Of a DNA stretch of 64,000 nt, positions 11,505 through 24,106 are shown piece after piece. Position 1 is the stretch's first letter, and each line of letters opens with the position of its first letter. The DNA is from Hygrocybe punicea (Eukaryota > Basidiomycota > Agaricomycetes > Agaricales > Hygrophoraceae). The notes under the pieces were generated by a model. It was not told where the DNA came from. It saw only the letters and a program-made list of their open reading frames with translations, and made no database searches. The position numbers and the translations under genes were made by a program. The DNA is taken from the NCBI GenBank assembly GCA_963556145.1, contig OY744461.1, forward strand, positions 4,650,001-4,714,000, in the 5' to 3' direction.

Positions 11505-12869
11505 GGACAGCATTATTAAAAAGGATATTCTGCTATCTAAAAAGAACAATGGGCTATGAATTAAACTACAGTGGAAAGGATTATGACAGAAACCATTCAT
11601 TACATCAATGCCGATTGGGGATCCAACCTGCACCAGAAATCCATTAGCAGATATGTGTTCACAATTGCAGGGAAGCTGTGGCTTTAGTGATGGTACAGTT
11701 TGGTTCTGAACCTGGGTTCAAACCTGAACCTACATGAACCGAACCTTAGGTTTGGTTCAAGGTTCAGTCAAGGAGGGAATCTTGTGAACCTGGTTCAAAC
11801 TGGTTCGAACCTGAACCTAATCTTTCACATATTAGTCTAATTTCTGCTGAGTAGAGACTTAGTTTTGGTCCAACTATTTACTGACTTGAAATTTCAGCAC
11901 TATTAATAACAGAATCTCGATTAGTTAGAGTTTATACTATTGCAATTAGTGCTTCTGTAACAGGAATATCTGCAAACTTAAATATATTTTAAAATGTAAA
12001 GTTGAAATTCAGCCTAGGATGCCATGTTGTCTAATTCAGTTACACTGATTGCAAGTTCTTTCCTTTTAAAATACTGCAAAACATTTGCAATGACCATCTG
12101 AACAGTTGTCCAGGATATTTCATGCTTACTGTGCTTCAGACATATCTAACACAAGATTCTATTGATTCATTCACAGTGAACATAGACACAGTACATGTAA
12201 TTGAAGAGTCAAACCATTAGCGCAACAACAATGTAGAGTGGTAGGAAATAAAGGAAAAAATTTGGATTGAGAAATTTGATTAGCTAGTATATTTGTATCT
12301 TCACAGGTTTAGTTCAGGTTCAGCCTGGCCTGAACCTGAACTGAACCTATCTGAACCTGAACCAAAGGTTCAGTTCAAGGTTTAGCATATGAGCTGAACC
12401 AAACCTCAGGTTCAGTTCAAGGTTCAGATTTTTTTGACCTGAACCAAACCAAACTGAATCTTACCATCACTATGTGGCTTGGAGCTCAAAGAAGCAGGGC
12501 ACAATTATATTGTCAACAGCTGAAGAGGAATATGTTGCTGCTACTCATACCATGAAGCAGTTGATCTGGCATAGGAACTTATTGAAGGAATTGGACATAT
12601 GGTCATATGAGACATTGATTCTACAATCCGATAATCAGGCTGCAATTGCTATATCGCACAACCTGGAATTCCACATGTGGACAAAACATATAGATATCAA
12701 TCTACATTTTCTACAAGATCATGTTGCATCTGGTATCCTTAAAGTCACATATATTTCTTCTGAAGAAAATCTAGTGGACATATTTACAAAAGGGTTACCT
12801 TGGCTGCTTCATGCAAAGTTCACGACTAAACTTGGTCTACTGACCAGAGAGGAACCAGTGGAGTGGTAG
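11505..12869 (+). pseudogene. Ty1/Copia polyprotein C terminus (RNase H), split by a hAT MITE
   Basis: Upstream of the MITE the sequence reads CYLKRTMGYELNY and, after a frameshift, ADWGSNLHQKSISRYVFT. Downstream it continues WSSKKQGTIILSTAEEEYVA, then QSDNQAAIAIS and HIDINLHFLQD up to the stop at 12869. These are the conserved blocks of Copia RNase H (ADW, SGYVF, WSSKKQ, STAEAEY, DNQSAI, TKHIDI). A polypurine tract, CCAAGGGGGAGTGA, lies at 13081-13094 just before the LTR. The rest of the polyprotein is missing. Confidence 0.85.
11685..12472. mobile_element. hAT-type MITE inserted in Copia RNase H
   Basis: The 788-bp insert has TIRs starting TAGTGATGGTA and ending TACCATCACTA, flanked by a perfect 8-bp duplication TGTGGCTT (11677-11684 and 12473-12480), the hAT signature. 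Both subterminal regions are packed with GGTTCAGGTTC/GAACCTGAACC motifs; the middle is AT-rich with no ORF. Removing it with one TSD copy brings together the two halves of the RNase H motif region. Confidence 0.93.
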
Positions 12870-13093
12870 CAAATATGGATCACATGACCCAGTCCCCATG
12901 GATGATCCAGAGAGTAGCACATCCAGATGTAGTAGATACCCTTATCTCAGTCTTTCTGAGGTATGCATCCTCTGAGCACCCTAAGGGTACCCAGTACCTC
13001 TCCACTGAAAAGAGTGGAACACATAATGGAATACATAGACAATGTTTACCATGACCTGGAATGAGTCAAAGAGTATTTGACCAAGGGGGAGTG

Positions 13094-13355
13094 ATGGGAA
13101 TAGTGGCCAAATAGTTGTGGAAAGGATTGATCACATGATCCTGGAACTCAAACATATCTGCCTGATGAATAATGCTGAAGCACAGCAGTTATTCTACTCA
13201 ACACAAGAAACTTCTAGTAGATTTAGCAAGTAGTATAAAAACCTAAAAATCCTCTCAGAGAGAGGCAAATATAATTAACTACATATAAAATATCTTAGCA
13301 GTCAACAACCACTGCATCATATATCACAATAGACTGAATGGTTCAGTCCCCACCA
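13094..13355 (+). repeat. Copia 3' LTR
   Basis: Begins TGATGGGAATAGTGGCC directly after the polypurine tract and ends near CCCCACCA. It aligns over its length with an inverted copy at 18096-18371. It contains the promoter-like AGTAGTATAAAAACC and the AATAATGCTGAAGC block shared by the second copy. The 5' LTR of this element is absent. Confidence 0.75.
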
Positions 13356-14960
13356 GGAATTCCCAAATCAAAACAGAGACTAGCAGTTTTGGTTTGGTCT
13401 AAACTGGATATAGACCAGTCTGAGACCCAACTTCCCCAAAACTAGCTGTAATAGCTCATTGTCCTTGCTGTGATGTGAAATTGTTATCAAACCATGATGG
13501 AAGTGAAACATGGCCAGGAATCAGACACAAAATACAGGGTAGTTATATTTGGCACTCCAAGTGCATCACACACCTTGCCTTATATAGTGGTAGCTAAGTG
13601 AAATACATTCAATGAACCAGTTTTAACTGGAGTCCTGTTGGTGATAAAATTAGAGAATTTCTTTTGCCTTACACTTGTAAGTGTTCATAGGGAAATAATT
13701 CTCTAGTTTGATTGCATATTAGCTTGGGAATAATAGGACTTATGCTTATCTTTAGGCACTAACCAACCAGAACATGACAAGAATTAATTTTTGCATGTCT
13801 TAGTCTTCATACTACATAGACATAATTTTTCACTCATTTTATCACTAGTAGTTATTTTGGCATGAGAGAAGTCACACATTTGATATTTCAATTTTAACTC
13901 CTTCAGTTTTGATCAGAATTATATGATTAGATAGACAAAATTCCAGTACATGCTGATTCCCAGATGCTGGTAATAAAAGTGAAATTATTTGTCTCATATA
14001 CAGCCAGTTTGGCATATATATTATAAAATTGATCTGTCAATTTTGATGGATTTGAAAATGTTCTGAAAGCAGACATAGAAGTTTTACATGGTCAATACAA
14101 TATATCTTGAGATGCAAGGATATGTTTTATGATAATCCAATGAACGGTATGTAGCTTCAAGCAATTTATATTATTGTCTACTACTAGTCAGGCTACAGCA
14201 GCTTTAAAACATTATAGAGGTCCAGGAATGTTATAAAATCAGTTGTAGCACCTCAAGATATATACTATTGACTACCCAAAACATCTATTTTTGCTCTCAC
14301 AGCAGTTAAAAATCCATAAAAATCCACATGTTAATTTTAGTCATTTATACACCAAACTTGTTTAGTGGGCCAGTACTGCACATAGCAAGAACGAGTTCTG
14401 TTTTCCTTCTCCTCAGTACTTTGCTGAATTGAGAAACAAGATTACATTGCATAAAGCACATTACATATGGCATAGATTAGATAGTATTGTTCTGATAAGC
14501 TCAGCTTTCACCTCTTCAACTTGTTTAGTGGGCCAGTGCTGTGCATGGCATGAATGAGTTCTTTTTTCCCCCTCCTCACTTTCATCATAGCAACCTCTCA
14601 CCATAGCAACATAAAAATAGAAGGAAAAACCTGCATAGCATGTCTCAACTTCCTCTCCCACTGTCATGTCTTCTTTGCTTCATCATTATGCAATACTCTC
14701 AGCCAAAAAAGAGAGCAACACAATACATCAACTGTCAAATACAACTGTCTTTAAACAGTATGATAACAATTGACTTACATTTGCTAAACTCTACTTCTCC
14801 ATAACTTTGCTGCACAACAGATGATAACATGAAGACAGCTGTACTTGAGTGGACCAATGTTGCATATGGCATGAACAAAGTCTTGTTTCTATTATTGAAT
14901 TTTTATTTGTATGATTATTACAAATATCAATAAGTGATTTGCTTGAAATATATAATTAGT
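13356..14960. other. AT-rich repeat debris without recognisable genes
   Basis: I see no supported coding region. Three imperfect direct repeats stand out, at about 14357-14410, 14520-14575 and 14845-14895; each contains GTGGGCCAGTRCTGCRCAT and a following GAACGAGTTCT or similar. The remainder is AT-rich sequence with scattered palindromic tracts. Confidence 0.5.
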
Positions 14961-15866
14961 ATATAATATATACAGCGATATCACATTGAATTATATGATT
15001 TAAGTAAAAATATCATTATATTATCTGAGTTACACTAATTTCTGCTTATATGGCTGATATTTCTATATATAGTAACAGTGGTCACATATAACTATGACTC
15101 CTGTGATCACCTTGAAATTTAGGATATATGGTGTAAAATTGCCTTATATGGTTAGACTGGTCACATGTGACTATCACTATTGCGATCAGCAAAAAATTTG
15201 CTATACAATATCAGAAATTGCCTTATATGGTTAGAGTGGTCACATGTGACTGTCACATCTGACTCGAAATGATAATATTAGGCAGCAGTTCAATTTTCAG
15301 CTGAATCTGATAAGAATTAAGGCCAGGATAAATATTTTGAATATAATTGTATTTGTGTAATGAATATGATGAGCAGTATGTGATTTAGCATATATTATGC
15401 AAAATTACCATATATGGTTAGACTGGTCACATGTGACTGTTACCATTGCGATCAGCAAAAAAATTGGTATATAATATCAAAAAGTACCTTATATGGTTAG
15501 ACTGGTCACATGTGACCATCACACCTTGCCCGAAATGTTTATATTAGTCAGCAGTTCAATTTTCAGCTAATTCCGATGAGAACTGAAGGGTGTATGAATA
15601 TTTTGAATATAATTGGGAGGTAATTTGTCTTGTGTAAGAGATCCCATATTTGGATGCTTATGTAAGCCACTCCAAACATGGCCCAGATTTTATGTTACAT
15701 TCCAACATAAGAAGTAGAATCATATCTCTTGCCCAAAAAAAATTTCTCTATAGGCGATGCAAAAACATTAATTAATTAATTAATTAATTAATTAATTACG
15801 AACCTTCACTGAACCAGGTCTGATAAAGAACGAGTCTTTTAATAAATTAAAAGAACTCGTAACATC
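14960..15866. repeat. Dispersed repeat R1, long copy (GTCACATGTGAC motif, terminal hairpin)
   Basis: Contains several copies of a block with the 12-bp palindrome GTCACATGTGAC preceded by CCTTATATGGTTAGACTG. It ends in (TTAA)n, a conserved GAACCAGGTCTGATAAAG, and a hairpin (ACGAGTCTTTTAAT, 5-bp loop, complementary arm) at 15829-15860. Other copies: 21390-21935, 27330-27493 and 52930-53403. The conserved right boundary (AACTCGTAAC) suggests a real element end, perhaps an LTR or a non-autonomous DNA element. No ORF. Confidence 0.65.
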
Positions 15867-16295
15867 AAATAATGGTATTTTATTCTAATTTTGGAGTGTC
15901 TTCAGTCTTCATCAACTTTCTCTCTGCCATCTTTTCTTGTGTTGCACCATCATGCAATACTCTCAGCCATGAAGCCATTGTGCAATAATAGCCAATATTA
16001 GTTTGGTAGTGTATGATATCATAGTTTGAAAGCTGTGTAAGAACAGTGTTTGTAGAACAAGAGTTGCCTGTGAACATTCTATTATAGTACCATACTTGTT
16101 TACAGCCATTTTAGTAATTCATGGCAGTAACTGGATTTTTTTTCATCAATTGAGAAATTTGGACTTAGTGGAATTTCCAGTGCTGAATCTTGTATCTCAT
16201 GAAATACTGTATGGATTGAGATGGTTATAGAGGGAAAGTTGTACTATTTCTTAATAAGGGCTATCTACTCCTATCATTACATTTGGACAATATTT

Positions 16296-16736
16296 AGTGT
16301 TTGGTGACTTGTGGATGAAACAAAAGGTAAAGCAGTACTTTTTGACACCCAAAATGATATTGTCAAATTATGCTATCAAATGAGCTCATATGAAAAAGAT
16401 TGTAGGGAGAAACTTCGTTGGTTTTTCAAGGGCTAGAAGTACAAATACCGTGTTTTCCTTCATTTTTGTCCTTGAAGCCAACATTGCATCTGTACTATGT
16501 TTGTCTGCATTAGGCTTGAAATATTACATGAATTTTAAATGTTGGCTCCAAGGACAAAAATGAAGGAAAACACAGTATTTGTACTTCTAGCCCTTGAAAA
16601 ACCGAAGAAGTTTCTCCCTACAATCTTTTTCATATGAGCTCATTTGATAGCATAATTTGACAATATCATTTTGGGTGTCAAAAAGTACTGCTTTACCTTT
16701 TGTTTCATCCACAAGTCACCAAACACTAAATATTGT
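16296..16736. mobile_element. Foldback MITE (hairpin) inside the left TIR of E4
   Basis: Two arms of about 190 bp are near-perfect reverse complements around a ~55-bp loop at 16487-16545. The outer ends read TAGTGTTTGGTGAC and GTCACCAAACACTA, flanked by AATATT on both sides. The uninterrupted E4 right TIR shows the empty site. Internal motifs (GGGAGAAACTT, AAGGGCTA) recur in the hairpin at 40155-40885, so the two belong to one family. Confidence 0.85.
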
Positions 16737-16749
16737 CAGTACTTTTCAC

Positions 16750-17115
16750 TCTACCACAACTTCCCCTGGAGTCCCTGGGGAGTCCCTGGGGACCGGGTTG
16801 GAAGGGGGACTCCTGGGGACTAAAGGGGGACTAAAGGGGGACTAAAGGGGGACTCCCTGGGGAATTGACAAGAATTAGGCTGATTTGCCTTTATTTAGTT
16901 TTGGGGGACTCCCCAGAGAGTCCCCAAGCAGTCCCCCTTCATTCCCCCAAAAACTTGGGATTTTTTGACATTTTAGCCTTGATCTCAATAAACATTATAG
17001 CCATTAAAATTCTGAGTGTACCCTTCAAAACAAACTGTAATGCTGCTTCATGTCAGTTGTTAATCTCAACTATTCCCCAGGGAGTCCCCTCTCACTCCCC
17101 AGGGAGTCCCCCTTC
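16750..17115. repeat. E4 left array of CTGGGGAGTCCC motifs
   Basis: Repeated TCCCTGGGGACTCC / AGTCCCCCTTCA units, partly tandem (four AAAGGGGGACT units at 16819-16855). The counterpart array is at 20845-21065. The arrays occupy the same relative place as the GGGTTGACCC arrays of IR-1. Confidence 0.75.
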
Positions 17116-18095
17116 ATTCCCCCAAAAACTCAGGATTTTTCGACTTTTTTGCCTTTATCTCAGTAACCATTATAGATATTAAATTGCCGACCATACACTT
17201 CAATTCACAGATTGAGATTGCTTCTGCTTGACATTTAATCTAAGCTGTTCCCAGCAACTCCCCACTATTCCTCTTCTATAACTTAGAATTTAGTAATATT
17301 TCTACTGTGATCTTTATGGTCTTTGAAATGTTTATATTCACAATCAAACCCTGTATGTTAGACTCTCCCACTCATTCCTCAGGCTCAACAAGTCTCCAGG
17401 GGTATTCAAACTCCAAGGAGCCCTCAAGGAGTTTGATTAGTACACCATTGCCTAATACACCTTTTTTTCATTGTCTTGATGAATAATAAAGAACAATTTA
17501 CCATATGCTTGAATCCTAATCTACACTTGGATAGTTTCATACCTATTCCCTAGGGACTCCTTGCAAACTTGAGCTGGGAGTTGGAATAAAGGAGCAAGTT
17601 GAGAGGGGAGGATTAAGAGGTGTTCAGTTTCAACTGAGTGCTGAGTAATAATGGAGGGGGTGGAGAATTTGAGTCTAGATGAACAGAAGGCTTCAAGCTG
17701 TAAGTTGAGAAAGTAGTTAGTTATAAGATTCATTGTGAGAGTTTCAACTTTGGCTTATGTCTCAATCAATATTATATATGTGACACTATCAAGTTAATTC
17801 TTTTTGGAAGCTATTTTTTAGCCGTGGTAAATTAAAAATTAGTAAAGATACAAAGAAATTATGATTGATGCAAACTGAATAGAAACATATGCTCAAATAC
17901 TTTCAGAGTCAGCAATTCTATTTGACTTTTCACAAGGGCTAAAACACAGCTTACTGTTCACAAGCCTAAACTCCATTCAGTTATGAATATCAGAACTCAT
18001 TTCAGTATTTAAGGCTCTCTTAATAGTCAATCATGTAACACTATGTTGATGGTTGATGCATCTTGAACAGCCAAATAAACATCCTCGCAAACAAG

Positions 18096-18371
18096 TGTTG
18101 GTACACTGTTTGATTCTGATTCTGTCTATTGGAATATATAGTTTGCAGTGTTTGTTAACTGCTAAGATATTTTATGTGTGGAATGAATTATATTTGCCTC
18201 TCTCTGAAAGGGTTTTTATACTACTAGCTAAATCTACTAGAAGTTTCCTGTGGTGAGTAGAATACATGCTGCGCTTCAGCATTATTCATCGGACGGGTGT
18301 GTTTGAGTTCTGGGGTCACGTGATATGGATTACTAATCATTTCTGCGACTATTCGGCCACTATTCCCAACA
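18096..18371 (-). repeat. Solo Copia LTR, inverted
   Basis: Reverse complement aligns throughout with the LTR at 13094-13355, sharing TGGGAATAGTGGCC, AATAATGCTGAAGC, ACTTCTAGTAGATTTAG, TATAAAAACC and AATATCTTAGCAGT. It runs TG to CA. No internal Copia sequence adjoins it and I see no clear 5-bp target duplication, so it may be an old solo LTR or a rearranged fragment. Confidence 0.75.
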
Positions 18372-19329
18372 CTGTCTAACCTAGATGATAACTAGTAATA
18401 ATATCAGCTGCAATTGGGTAATGATACTGATGTCCTTGAGTCATGACTCCATTTTCTTCCAATATTTCAAATGCTTATTCAGTAACAGATTATCTGGCTG
18501 TACTGGACTTTTATTGGAAGCAGTAGCAATTGAATACAAAGATTCTTGAACAAATATATGTCAGATCTATCAACAAGAACTATTGCTGGAATTTCCTTTT
18601 TGATTTTCCTGCAAACTATTTTGCCAAAACTTAGAGTCTGTCAAAGCTGATACATGAAAACTATACATTCCCAGAAGCACTTCAACAATGTGGATCCACT
18701 CATAGACAATCCAACTTTGAGATACATTGGTAAGTCTAGATGATGTCATGTTCTTTGTTCTGATCTCACAAAGATATGGTCTATAAAATTGCTATCTGTT
18801 TTCTATTGGAGATGAGTGGTGTGAAGCTTGGATGCTGGAAGTTGCTGAGGTTGTGGGAAATGTCAGAGTGGTTTACAAACCTCCACATACACAGTACTGT
18901 TTCCTATGCATTTGCCTTCCATAGATTGGAATCTTCATAAAATCCTATATCTTCCAAACTTTGAAAGCATCATACACATACATTGTTAACACATTACAAA
19001 TTTTGAATTTGGGAATCTTCAAATCCTTTAACCATATGGAGTAATGCTGGTACTCTGTATGGTAATCTTGGTACTCCATCAGGTTAAATACTTTGTAGAC
19101 TCGCAAATTCAAAATTAGTAATGTATTAGTAATGTATTTGTACAATGCTCAAATCTTATTTTGCACACTGTGTTAGCATTCTGCACAGGATCTGAGCAGA
19201 ATGTGATCTGAATTATTTCTGAATTTATGGTATAATTATTAGGCTTTTACTTGGAATCTGACAGGAATTTTCCTGAATTTTTCTAAATTGTTTGATATTT
19301 AAAAATCATTACAATAACTCAAAATTTTA

Positions 19330-20760
19330 AATTATATTACTTCCTAATTCATTAATTACTATACAGAGGGGGAAGGAGTGAGGTAGGGAAAGAGGCGGGA
19401 AAGAAGGGGGGGAAGGGGGAAGGAGAGGGGGTAGATGGGTGGCCATGTTTTTGAGGGGGGGGGCTGTGTCGTCATCATTGTCCGTTGTCCTTCTTGTTCT
19501 CATGGTCCTCATCCCGCTCATTGTCCCGCTCCTCATTCTCATAGCCTGTCCTTGTTGTCCCCGGCATGGGGCGGGTACAGCCATGGGTGTAGCTAGAATG
19601 TCGTTAGTAAAAATATCAATGAATTTAAAAAAAACTCAGTGGAGGTGGCTTGGGCCCGTCGCCGTTCATTGCTGCTGTTGCCACCGGTAGCCGCTGCTGG
19701 CTGTCATTGCTGCTGTTGTCGCCATTGCTGTTGCCACCGTTGCTGCTGCCGCTATCGCCGTTGCAGCCATTGCATCCGCATTGTTGCTGCTGCTGCTGCC
19801 GCTGTTGCGCTGGGCGTTGCCGTTTGGTTCCAGCCTCCTTCCCGGGTGCAGGGCGTTTGGAGGCAGGGGGTCCTCATTTGGCGTTGGCGTTGACAAGGAC
19901 TGTGGTGAAGAAAAGACTGAAAACACAACAAAACTACATACCTGGGCAGCAGAGTGGGCGCGCCACCATTCTGCTGCATCCGTTTTACTACCTTTCCCGT
20001 TGTTCCCGTCTCCTCCCCGTTTGGTCGGATCGCGGACGTCTGGGGGCCGTTCCTGGCCATTGGGTTTCCCTCGCCGTCTACGCCGCTTTCGGCCGCGTCC
20101 TCTTTGTTGTGGATGTTGAAGGCGTGGGCATCGTAGGAAATAGTCAGTAACACAATATAAAACAAAACATCAATAAAAAAACATACTGATGCCGGGTGGG
20201 CATATCACCACCCCCTCCCTAGCCGCCTCTGTTCGTCCGGTCGTGAAGTTGCTGTTTCTGTTGTTGCCGTTGCCATTGTCGTTGTCATTCCTGTTCCCGT
20301 TCCCGTTCTCGTGGGCGTGAACGTGGACGTCGTAGGTAATAGTCAGTAACAGAATATACAATTGAAAATTTAAAAACATACTGATGCGGGGGTGGGCACA
20401 TCACCACCCCCTCCGTGGCCACCTGTGTTCGTCCGGGTCTTGAAGTTGCTGTTGCTGTTGCTGCTGTTCCCGTTCCCGTTCCCATTCCTGTTCCGTTCCC
20501 GTTCCCCCGGTCTCGGTCCCGTTTGCGTTCCCGTTCTGGCGTGGACGTGGGCGTGGGCGTGGGCGTGGGCGTGGGCGTACTTCGTTTGGCGGGCGTCGAG
20601 CGTGTGGGCGTTTGGCGTTGGGGTGTTGGTTGTGTTTGCACATTCGCGCGTTTGTTGATGATCACGTGATGCGTTTGTTGACGCGTTTGTGTCCAAACTG
20701 GTCCATGCACCAAATAAATGTACATAAACCACATATTTTCAACTATCTACTTCGGGGCAT
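19330..20760 (-). other. E4 internal unit: three tandem related exon-intron repeats, low-complexity coding
   Basis: Minus-strand sequence shows three related blocks. Each has an Asn/Gly/Arg-rich triplet stretch, a Thr-Gly-Arg-Thr segment, a conserved GATGTGCCCACCC-like end and a CATCA|GTATGTTTTT donor. These donors lie near 20386 and 20186; a third, CCCAG|GTATGTAG, starts a ~42-bp intron at 19900-19941 that ends in CACCACAG. TTACTGACTATT branch-like sequences follow the first two donors. Exon phase is not fully resolved. A polyproline/oligo-Arg (GGGCGT)n run lies at 20540-20580. No named protein recognised; this could be an expanded microsatellite exon carried by the element. Confidence 0.45.
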
Positions 20761-20844
20761 CCCCCCACTATATTACATAATAAATATTAGTTAATTACAT
20801 AAAACCCTTTCATAAATAATTGTAATAAATAATTAACAAAAAAA

Positions 20845-21065
20845 GCGGACCATTCCCCAGGGATTCCCTGGGGACTCCTGAGGGAATGAGTCCCTGGGGA
20901 GTCCCCTTGGAATCCAGGGGGAATGGGGACTCCATGGGGAGTCCCTGGGGACTGAAGGGGGAATTCCCTAGGGGGGAATCTTCTGTTTTGGTGTGACTTG
21001 GCTGGTGACCAAGTCCCCCTTCAGTCCCCCTTTTCCCCAGGGAGTCCCCAGGGACTCCAGGGGAA
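20845..21065. repeat. E4 right array of CTGGGGAGTCCC motifs
   Basis: About a dozen copies of the CCCAGGGACTCC/GGAGTCCCTGGGG near-palindrome directly inside the right TIR, inverted relative to 16750-17115. Confidence 0.75.
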
Positions 21066-21389
21066 GTTGTGATAAAGTGTAAAGACCTCAATATTGTCCA
21101 AATGTAATGATAGGAGTAGATAGCCCTTATTAAGAAATAGTACAACTTTCCCTCTATAACCATCTCAATCCATACAGTATTTCATGAGATACAAGATTCA
21201 GCACTGGAAATTCCACTAAGTCCAAATTTCTTAATTGATGAAAAAAAATCCAGTTACTACAATGAATTACTAAAATGGCTGTATTAGACTAGTACACATG
21301 ATATGTGTAATAGACTAGTATACATGATATGAATAAAGTCTTTATGTGTTGTTTGGTACAGAAAACATATACTAGTAGTATGATCTTGA

Positions 21390-21935
21390 AATTATTCAAA
21401 GTATATTTTTATTGTTACCAATATTAATCAGTGATTTTATTTGAAATATATAATTATCATACAAGATAATATATGTATGTGGTTATTACATTGAATTTTA
21501 TGTTTTAAGTGAAAATATTAGTACTGCATCTTAGGTTAGCCCATTTTTGCTTATATAGCTAATATTTCCTTATATAGTAAGAGTGGTCACATGTGATAAT
21601 GACTAGTGTCATCAGTATCAAATTTAGCACATAGTGTAAAATTGTCTTATATAGTTAGACTGGTCACATGTGACTGTCACTACTGTGATCAGCATAAAAT
21701 TTGGTATATAATATCAAAAATTACCTTATATGGTTAGATTGGTCACTATTACACCTTGTCCAAAATGGTTATATTAGTCAGTAGTTTGATTTTCAGCTGA
21801 TTCTGATAAGAATTGAGGCCAGTATGAATATTTTGAATATAATTAAAAGGTAATTTGTCTTTTTTGAGGCAACCCATTTTTTGATGCTTATGTAAGCTTT
21901 TCCAAACATGGCCGCAACCTGATGTGATTTTTCAG
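21390..21935. repeat. Dispersed repeat R1, partial copy
   Basis: Shares with 14960-15866 the blocks TTATATAGTTAGACTGGTCACATGTGACTG, TTTTCAGCTGATTC and the CCAAACATGGCC end, but lacks the terminal (TTAA)n-hairpin segment. No ORF. Confidence 0.65.
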
Positions 21936-23000
21936 TACTAGGGTTAGGACCCATCCAGGGAGGCGATAATCCCGTCCTGGACGGGATCTAAAGTCCTAGA
22001 AAGAAAGGACTGTAGGGATGTTTTTGGACATGTTATGTGAAATATATCATGATTCATAGAGGGGACTGAGACCTCACTACACTCGGCCCCATCCCCTCAA
22101 CTATTAGGTGTCAATAATTAATGGTAATAGGTGGTAAAGGAACAATTGTGAATTTTATTTGGTATTGGGTGAATATATAATAATCAAGATAGGTACAGAG
22201 AATATTTTTGGGTTTTGTATGTGGAATATGTCCTTGAGGTTTGTTAGGCAAAATATAATCTACAGTAAATTCTGTGTAATGTGAATTCTTGCCAAAAATT
22301 ATATTTATGTGCAATATGTTATGTTGAGGCCTGAGACCTTGGCCCCAGTATATGTTGTATACATTGTAACTGTTGCTGAGACCAACTACATTTTGTGTGA
22401 TGTGGTCACAGCCTGATCTCAGTCTCACTACTCACAACTGTGAGTAAGTCTTCTTTGTAAATCTCTGTCATTGTGTTTACACTGTTGCTTTGTTAGCTCA
22501 CCATTTCCAGGTAATATAATTTTCTTGCGCTCCCCTTGTATTCTAACTCACCCCTGTTTTTCTGATCTTTCTGTGAATGCTAATATCTTGCTGTCTTATC
22601 TAACAAATACACTTTCTTCCTCAGGTTATGCCACTGGTCCCAGGACATGGTCGCATTATCCTACCACTCATTGTGCAAGCTCACCAAGACAGGTTTAGCG
22701 ATTAATTCCACTGGTAGGTGTATATATCAGTAGTAAATGCTGAGTGTGAGCAAAGAAGAAAAGATTTTTTGAATTCCTATACTTTCATGTATGTCTGGAA
22801 TGTATTATGTTTACTGCTGAGACCTGACCATGCTTGATGTTACAGGTAAATATCAGATAGACTCCTACCTGTACAGTGGAGAATAGTCTGGTTGCCTACT
22901 GAAGACAGGATTCACAATAGTGAAGTCTTGAAGTGTTGACACTGTTTTGGTTCAGCCATTGTTAAGTAGTTATTAATTAATAAGTTAAATTAAATTGAAT
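21936..23000. repeat. Dispersed repeat R2, first copy, and following non-coding sequence
   Basis: R2 starts near GGTTAGGACCCATCCAGGG and includes AATCCCGTCCTGGACGGGATC, the inverted pair AGTCCTAGAAAGAAAGGACT, and GAGACCTCACTACACTCGGC. Related segments lie at 24064-25180 (interrupted by a solo LTR) and 25490-25770. From about 22430 to 23000 I see no convincing gene; short CAG|GT-like junctions occur near 22850 but no supported frame. Confidence 0.55.
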
Positions 23001-23289
23001 TGAATGTCAATATCATAGAAAATGAGCTACTACAGAGGGTACAGGCACAGAGTGGTGAGAGACATAGCAGGAGAGTGAAAGAGGAGTGAATTAGGACCAA
23101 AGAAAAGGGCTGGAGAGGGGGATTGAGCAAGGAGGTGGAGTGAGGGGCCAGAACAGGCCAGGGAGGGGGGGGAAGCAGAGGAGGGGTGGGGGATGTGTGG
23201 GGGGAGTGCAGGGGGGTTGAGGGGAGGTAGAGGTGAGCTGGATGGGGTGATGGGAGGGCAGAGAGTGGGGGGTGAAGCCTGGGTGATCA

Positions 23290-23900
23290 CTCCCATGTCA
23301 GTCCACCTCCAATACAGTCAATTAAACTGAACACTCACCTGGAACAGCAGGGGGTGGGTGCACCACATCCCCTGCTGCCCTCAGAACTCCCCCATGGTGC
23401 TCAAAAGCAGCCGGAATGCGCCCCTCTTGCTGGGGGCACTGGTGGCACTGTTGCTGTCCATTGGTCAACTTGGGGGGGCCAAAAACTTGCCTGGAGGGGG
23501 GTAGGAGACGATAGAGGGGGATGAGAAAGTTGTGGGGTGGCAGGAGCAGCAGTTGGGAATGGATGGGATAGGATGTTGATGAGCAGAAGGTTTTGAGTTC
23601 GGCTGAGTGTGAACGCTCTGGCTGTGGATTTCGAACTGAGTCTGAATTTCAGCCACAACTCCGGACCACCTTCACTTTCCTGACATTCTGCCGACTCACA
23701 CACAACGCATGGGGACTCCTTTTGGTGGGACAAAATGTAGTGTAGAATATGCATGTAATTTACCAAAAATTCGCGTGCCCTATTCCAGCCACGACACCCC
23801 AAAAAGTGCCTATTCCCCCACAAATCCCCCTCCTGCCCACTCAAACCCAACCGGATCCCCCCCAAATTTCACAGGGTCCTCCTTAGGACCATGCCACCCC
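23290..23900 (-). pseudogene. Unknown spliced coding repeat, copy A
   Basis: Minus strand reads SHQKESPCVVCESAECQ, then EGGPELWLKF, then a Ser/Pro-rich stretch, with an in-frame alternative AEIQTQFEIHSQSVHTQ. Near 23334-23345 a CCAG|GTGAGT donor ends a Pro-rich exon. The same organisation recurs at 26640-27160 with moderate identity, including the donor. Two CXXC-like pairs hint at a small metal-binding motif, but no family is recognised and I cannot settle the true frame. Confidence 0.35.
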
Positions 23901-24106
23901 CCACCCCCAAATCCATCACCATCCACCCACTGTGGAACCCCCCCAACCCCCACCCCCCCAAATCTTCACTTCACCCCGAATTCAAACTCCTAATTAGTCA
24001 GCTTATTTCCTTTTTCACCGCACCTTCTGCATCCGTCAACATGTGACCACTCTCAACCTAACTTTTGACTAGGTTTAGGACCCGTGCAGGGAGGAGATAA
24101 TCCCGT

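Larger units (their letters stand above)
16103..21281. mobile_element. Large TIR element (E4), 5.2 kb, with CCCAGGGACTCC arrays and spliced low-complexity exons
   Basis: Both ends carry about 190 bp of inverted repeat starting CAGCCATTTTAGTAATTC (16103-16295 and about 21090-21281), flanked by TA on each side. Inside each TIR lies an array of CTGGGGAGTCCC-type near-palindromes. The interior holds AT-rich sequence, a solo Copia LTR (18096-18371) and minus-strand exons at 19640-20760. No transposase gene is visible. The architecture parallels IR-1 and IR-3 although sequence and motif differ. The TA flank could be a 2-bp target duplication; this is inference. Confidence 0.7.

Noticed and set aside
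15829..15860. R1 terminal hairpin as a Helitron 3' end
   Set aside because: Helitrons end in CTRR just after the hairpin; here AAC or AACATC follows.
20540..20580. GGGCGT hexamer repeats as a telomere-like or G-quadruplex tract
   Set aside because: Short, not a fungal telomere unit, and part of the triplet-rich exon of E4.
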